Program-made: the position numbers and the translations under genes
Notes under the pieces: model-generated
Seen by the model: only the letters and a program-made list of their open reading frames with translations
Databases searched by the model: none
What the model was told of the DNA's origin: nothing
DNA from: JAAYZX01 sp040770645
GTDB lineage: Bacteria; Actinomycetota; Thermoleophilia; RBG-16-64-13
NCBI GenBank assembly: GCA_040770645.1
Contig: JAXGIS010000004.1
Span: 1 to 64,000, forward strand
Direction: 5' to 3'
Length of the DNA: 64,000 bases
Shown here: in pieces, positions 63,897 to 64,000 of the stretch
Numbering within the stretch: the stretch's first letter is position 1
Layout of the letters: every line of letters starts with the position of its first letter

Positions 63897-64000
63897 ATGA
63901 CCGGCACCATCCCCTGGATCGCATTCGGCGTGTTGGTGGCTCTTCTCATCACGCTCGACCTCTTCGTTTTCAGTCGCAGGCAAGAAGTGCCCACCGTCAG
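63897..64000 (+). CDS. TerC-family membrane protein (5' end only)
   Basis: ATG at 63897 opens MTGTIPWIAFGVLVALLITL and continues DLFVFSRRQEVPTV before the window ends. A first membrane helix with LDLFVFSRR matches the TerC/Alx family N-terminus (xxWxGFxxxxxxLLxLDLxVFxR), whose members export manganese or other divalent cations. The upstream Mn2+ riboswitch supports a role in manganese homeostasis. Only 34 residues are visible. Confidence 0.8.
   Translation, partial: MTGTIPWIAFGVLVALLITLDLFVFSRRQEVPTV

Noticed and set aside
1..64000. CRISPR repeat array inside the window
   Set aside because: No regularly spaced 30-37 base repeats were seen; the cas operon runs off the left edge, where cas2 and the array would be expected.
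1..64000. tRNA or rRNA genes
   Set aside because: No cloverleaf with a convincing T-arm/anticodon pair and no rRNA-like sequence was found by reading; a tRNAscan run would be decisive.

Overview
The window is a high-GC bacterial chromosome segment. The many secreted lipoproteins with Thr/Ser/Ala-rich linkers, S-layer homology (SLH) proteins, a DUF2769-type cysteine protein, DUF364 proteins, a molybdate/tungstate transporter and a sulfide/persulfide operon fit an anaerobic or facultative actinobacterial lineage (for example a Coriobacteriia- or Geothermincolia-like group). That placement is inference: no rRNA, tRNA or universal marker gene is visible. A very large share of the genes carry one or more single-base frame breaks. 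They affect unrelated housekeeping genes as well as accessory ones and often sit in short G or C runs, so many are probably sequence or assembly errors. I give the reconstructed gene span and state where the frame breaks.

Layout. 1-7.36 kb (minus): a type I-C CRISPR-Cas operon in the order cas3-cas5-cas8c-cas7-cas4-cas1, with cas1 cut by the window edge and every gene frame-broken; no repeat array is inside the window. 7.84-9.17 kb: a broken serpin. 9.4-23.3 kb (minus): a methyltransferase, then a secretome island of lipoproteins, a matrixin-like protease, two tandem paralogues, an ECF sigma/anti-sigma/beta-propeller module and a subtilisin-SLH protein. 23.8-27.1 kb (plus): an enoyl-CoA hydratase, a Phd/RelE-type toxin-antitoxin pair, small proteins and several gene remnants. 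27.1-35.2 kb (minus): a second secretome operon headed by another ECF sigma factor, with a membrane-anchored propeller protein, a propeller-SLH protein and two lipoproteins. 35.5-36.7 kb: an aminotransferase. 36.8-40.7 kb: modABC facing away from a DUF4213/DUF364 protein. 41-44 kb: two small membrane proteins and a converging SLH-RCC1 protein. 44.2-47 kb (minus): sqr-DUF1641-DsrC/TusE-DsrE, preceded by a CsoR/CstR-like operator. 47.4-54.5 kb: a YpfJ-type zinc peptidase, a PNPOx-like flavoprotein, a MarR-MFS unit, a Fur-family regulator, mgtE with an amphi-Trp protein, and a serine acetyltransferase. 54.6-58.2 kb (minus): an amino-sugar cluster (left-handed beta-helix protein-glmM-nagB-like). 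58.5-60.8 kb (minus): DUF5320-like-DUF364-radical SAM. 61.05-62.4 kb: a lone multidomain protein with a nucleoside-deoxyribosyltransferase-like domain, an ATP-cone, a coiled coil and an unfamiliar C-terminal domain. 62.5-64 kb: an EamA-type transporter and, diverging from it, a yybP-ykoY manganese riboswitch followed by the start of a terC-family gene.

How the genes work together. Two ECF-sigma-headed operons and three SLH proteins describe a large, partly self-duplicated cell-surface programme. The sulfur operon would oxidise sulfide or persulfide and pass sulfane sulfur to DsrE/TusE carriers under persulfide control. ModABC and the two DUF364 proteins suggest molybdenum or tungsten handling. 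The single most unusual protein is the 61.05-62.4 kb multidomain protein, which has the layout of a nucleotide-sensing effector. The most unusual family is the repeated secreted domain with a GKV...GRW core, present three times.
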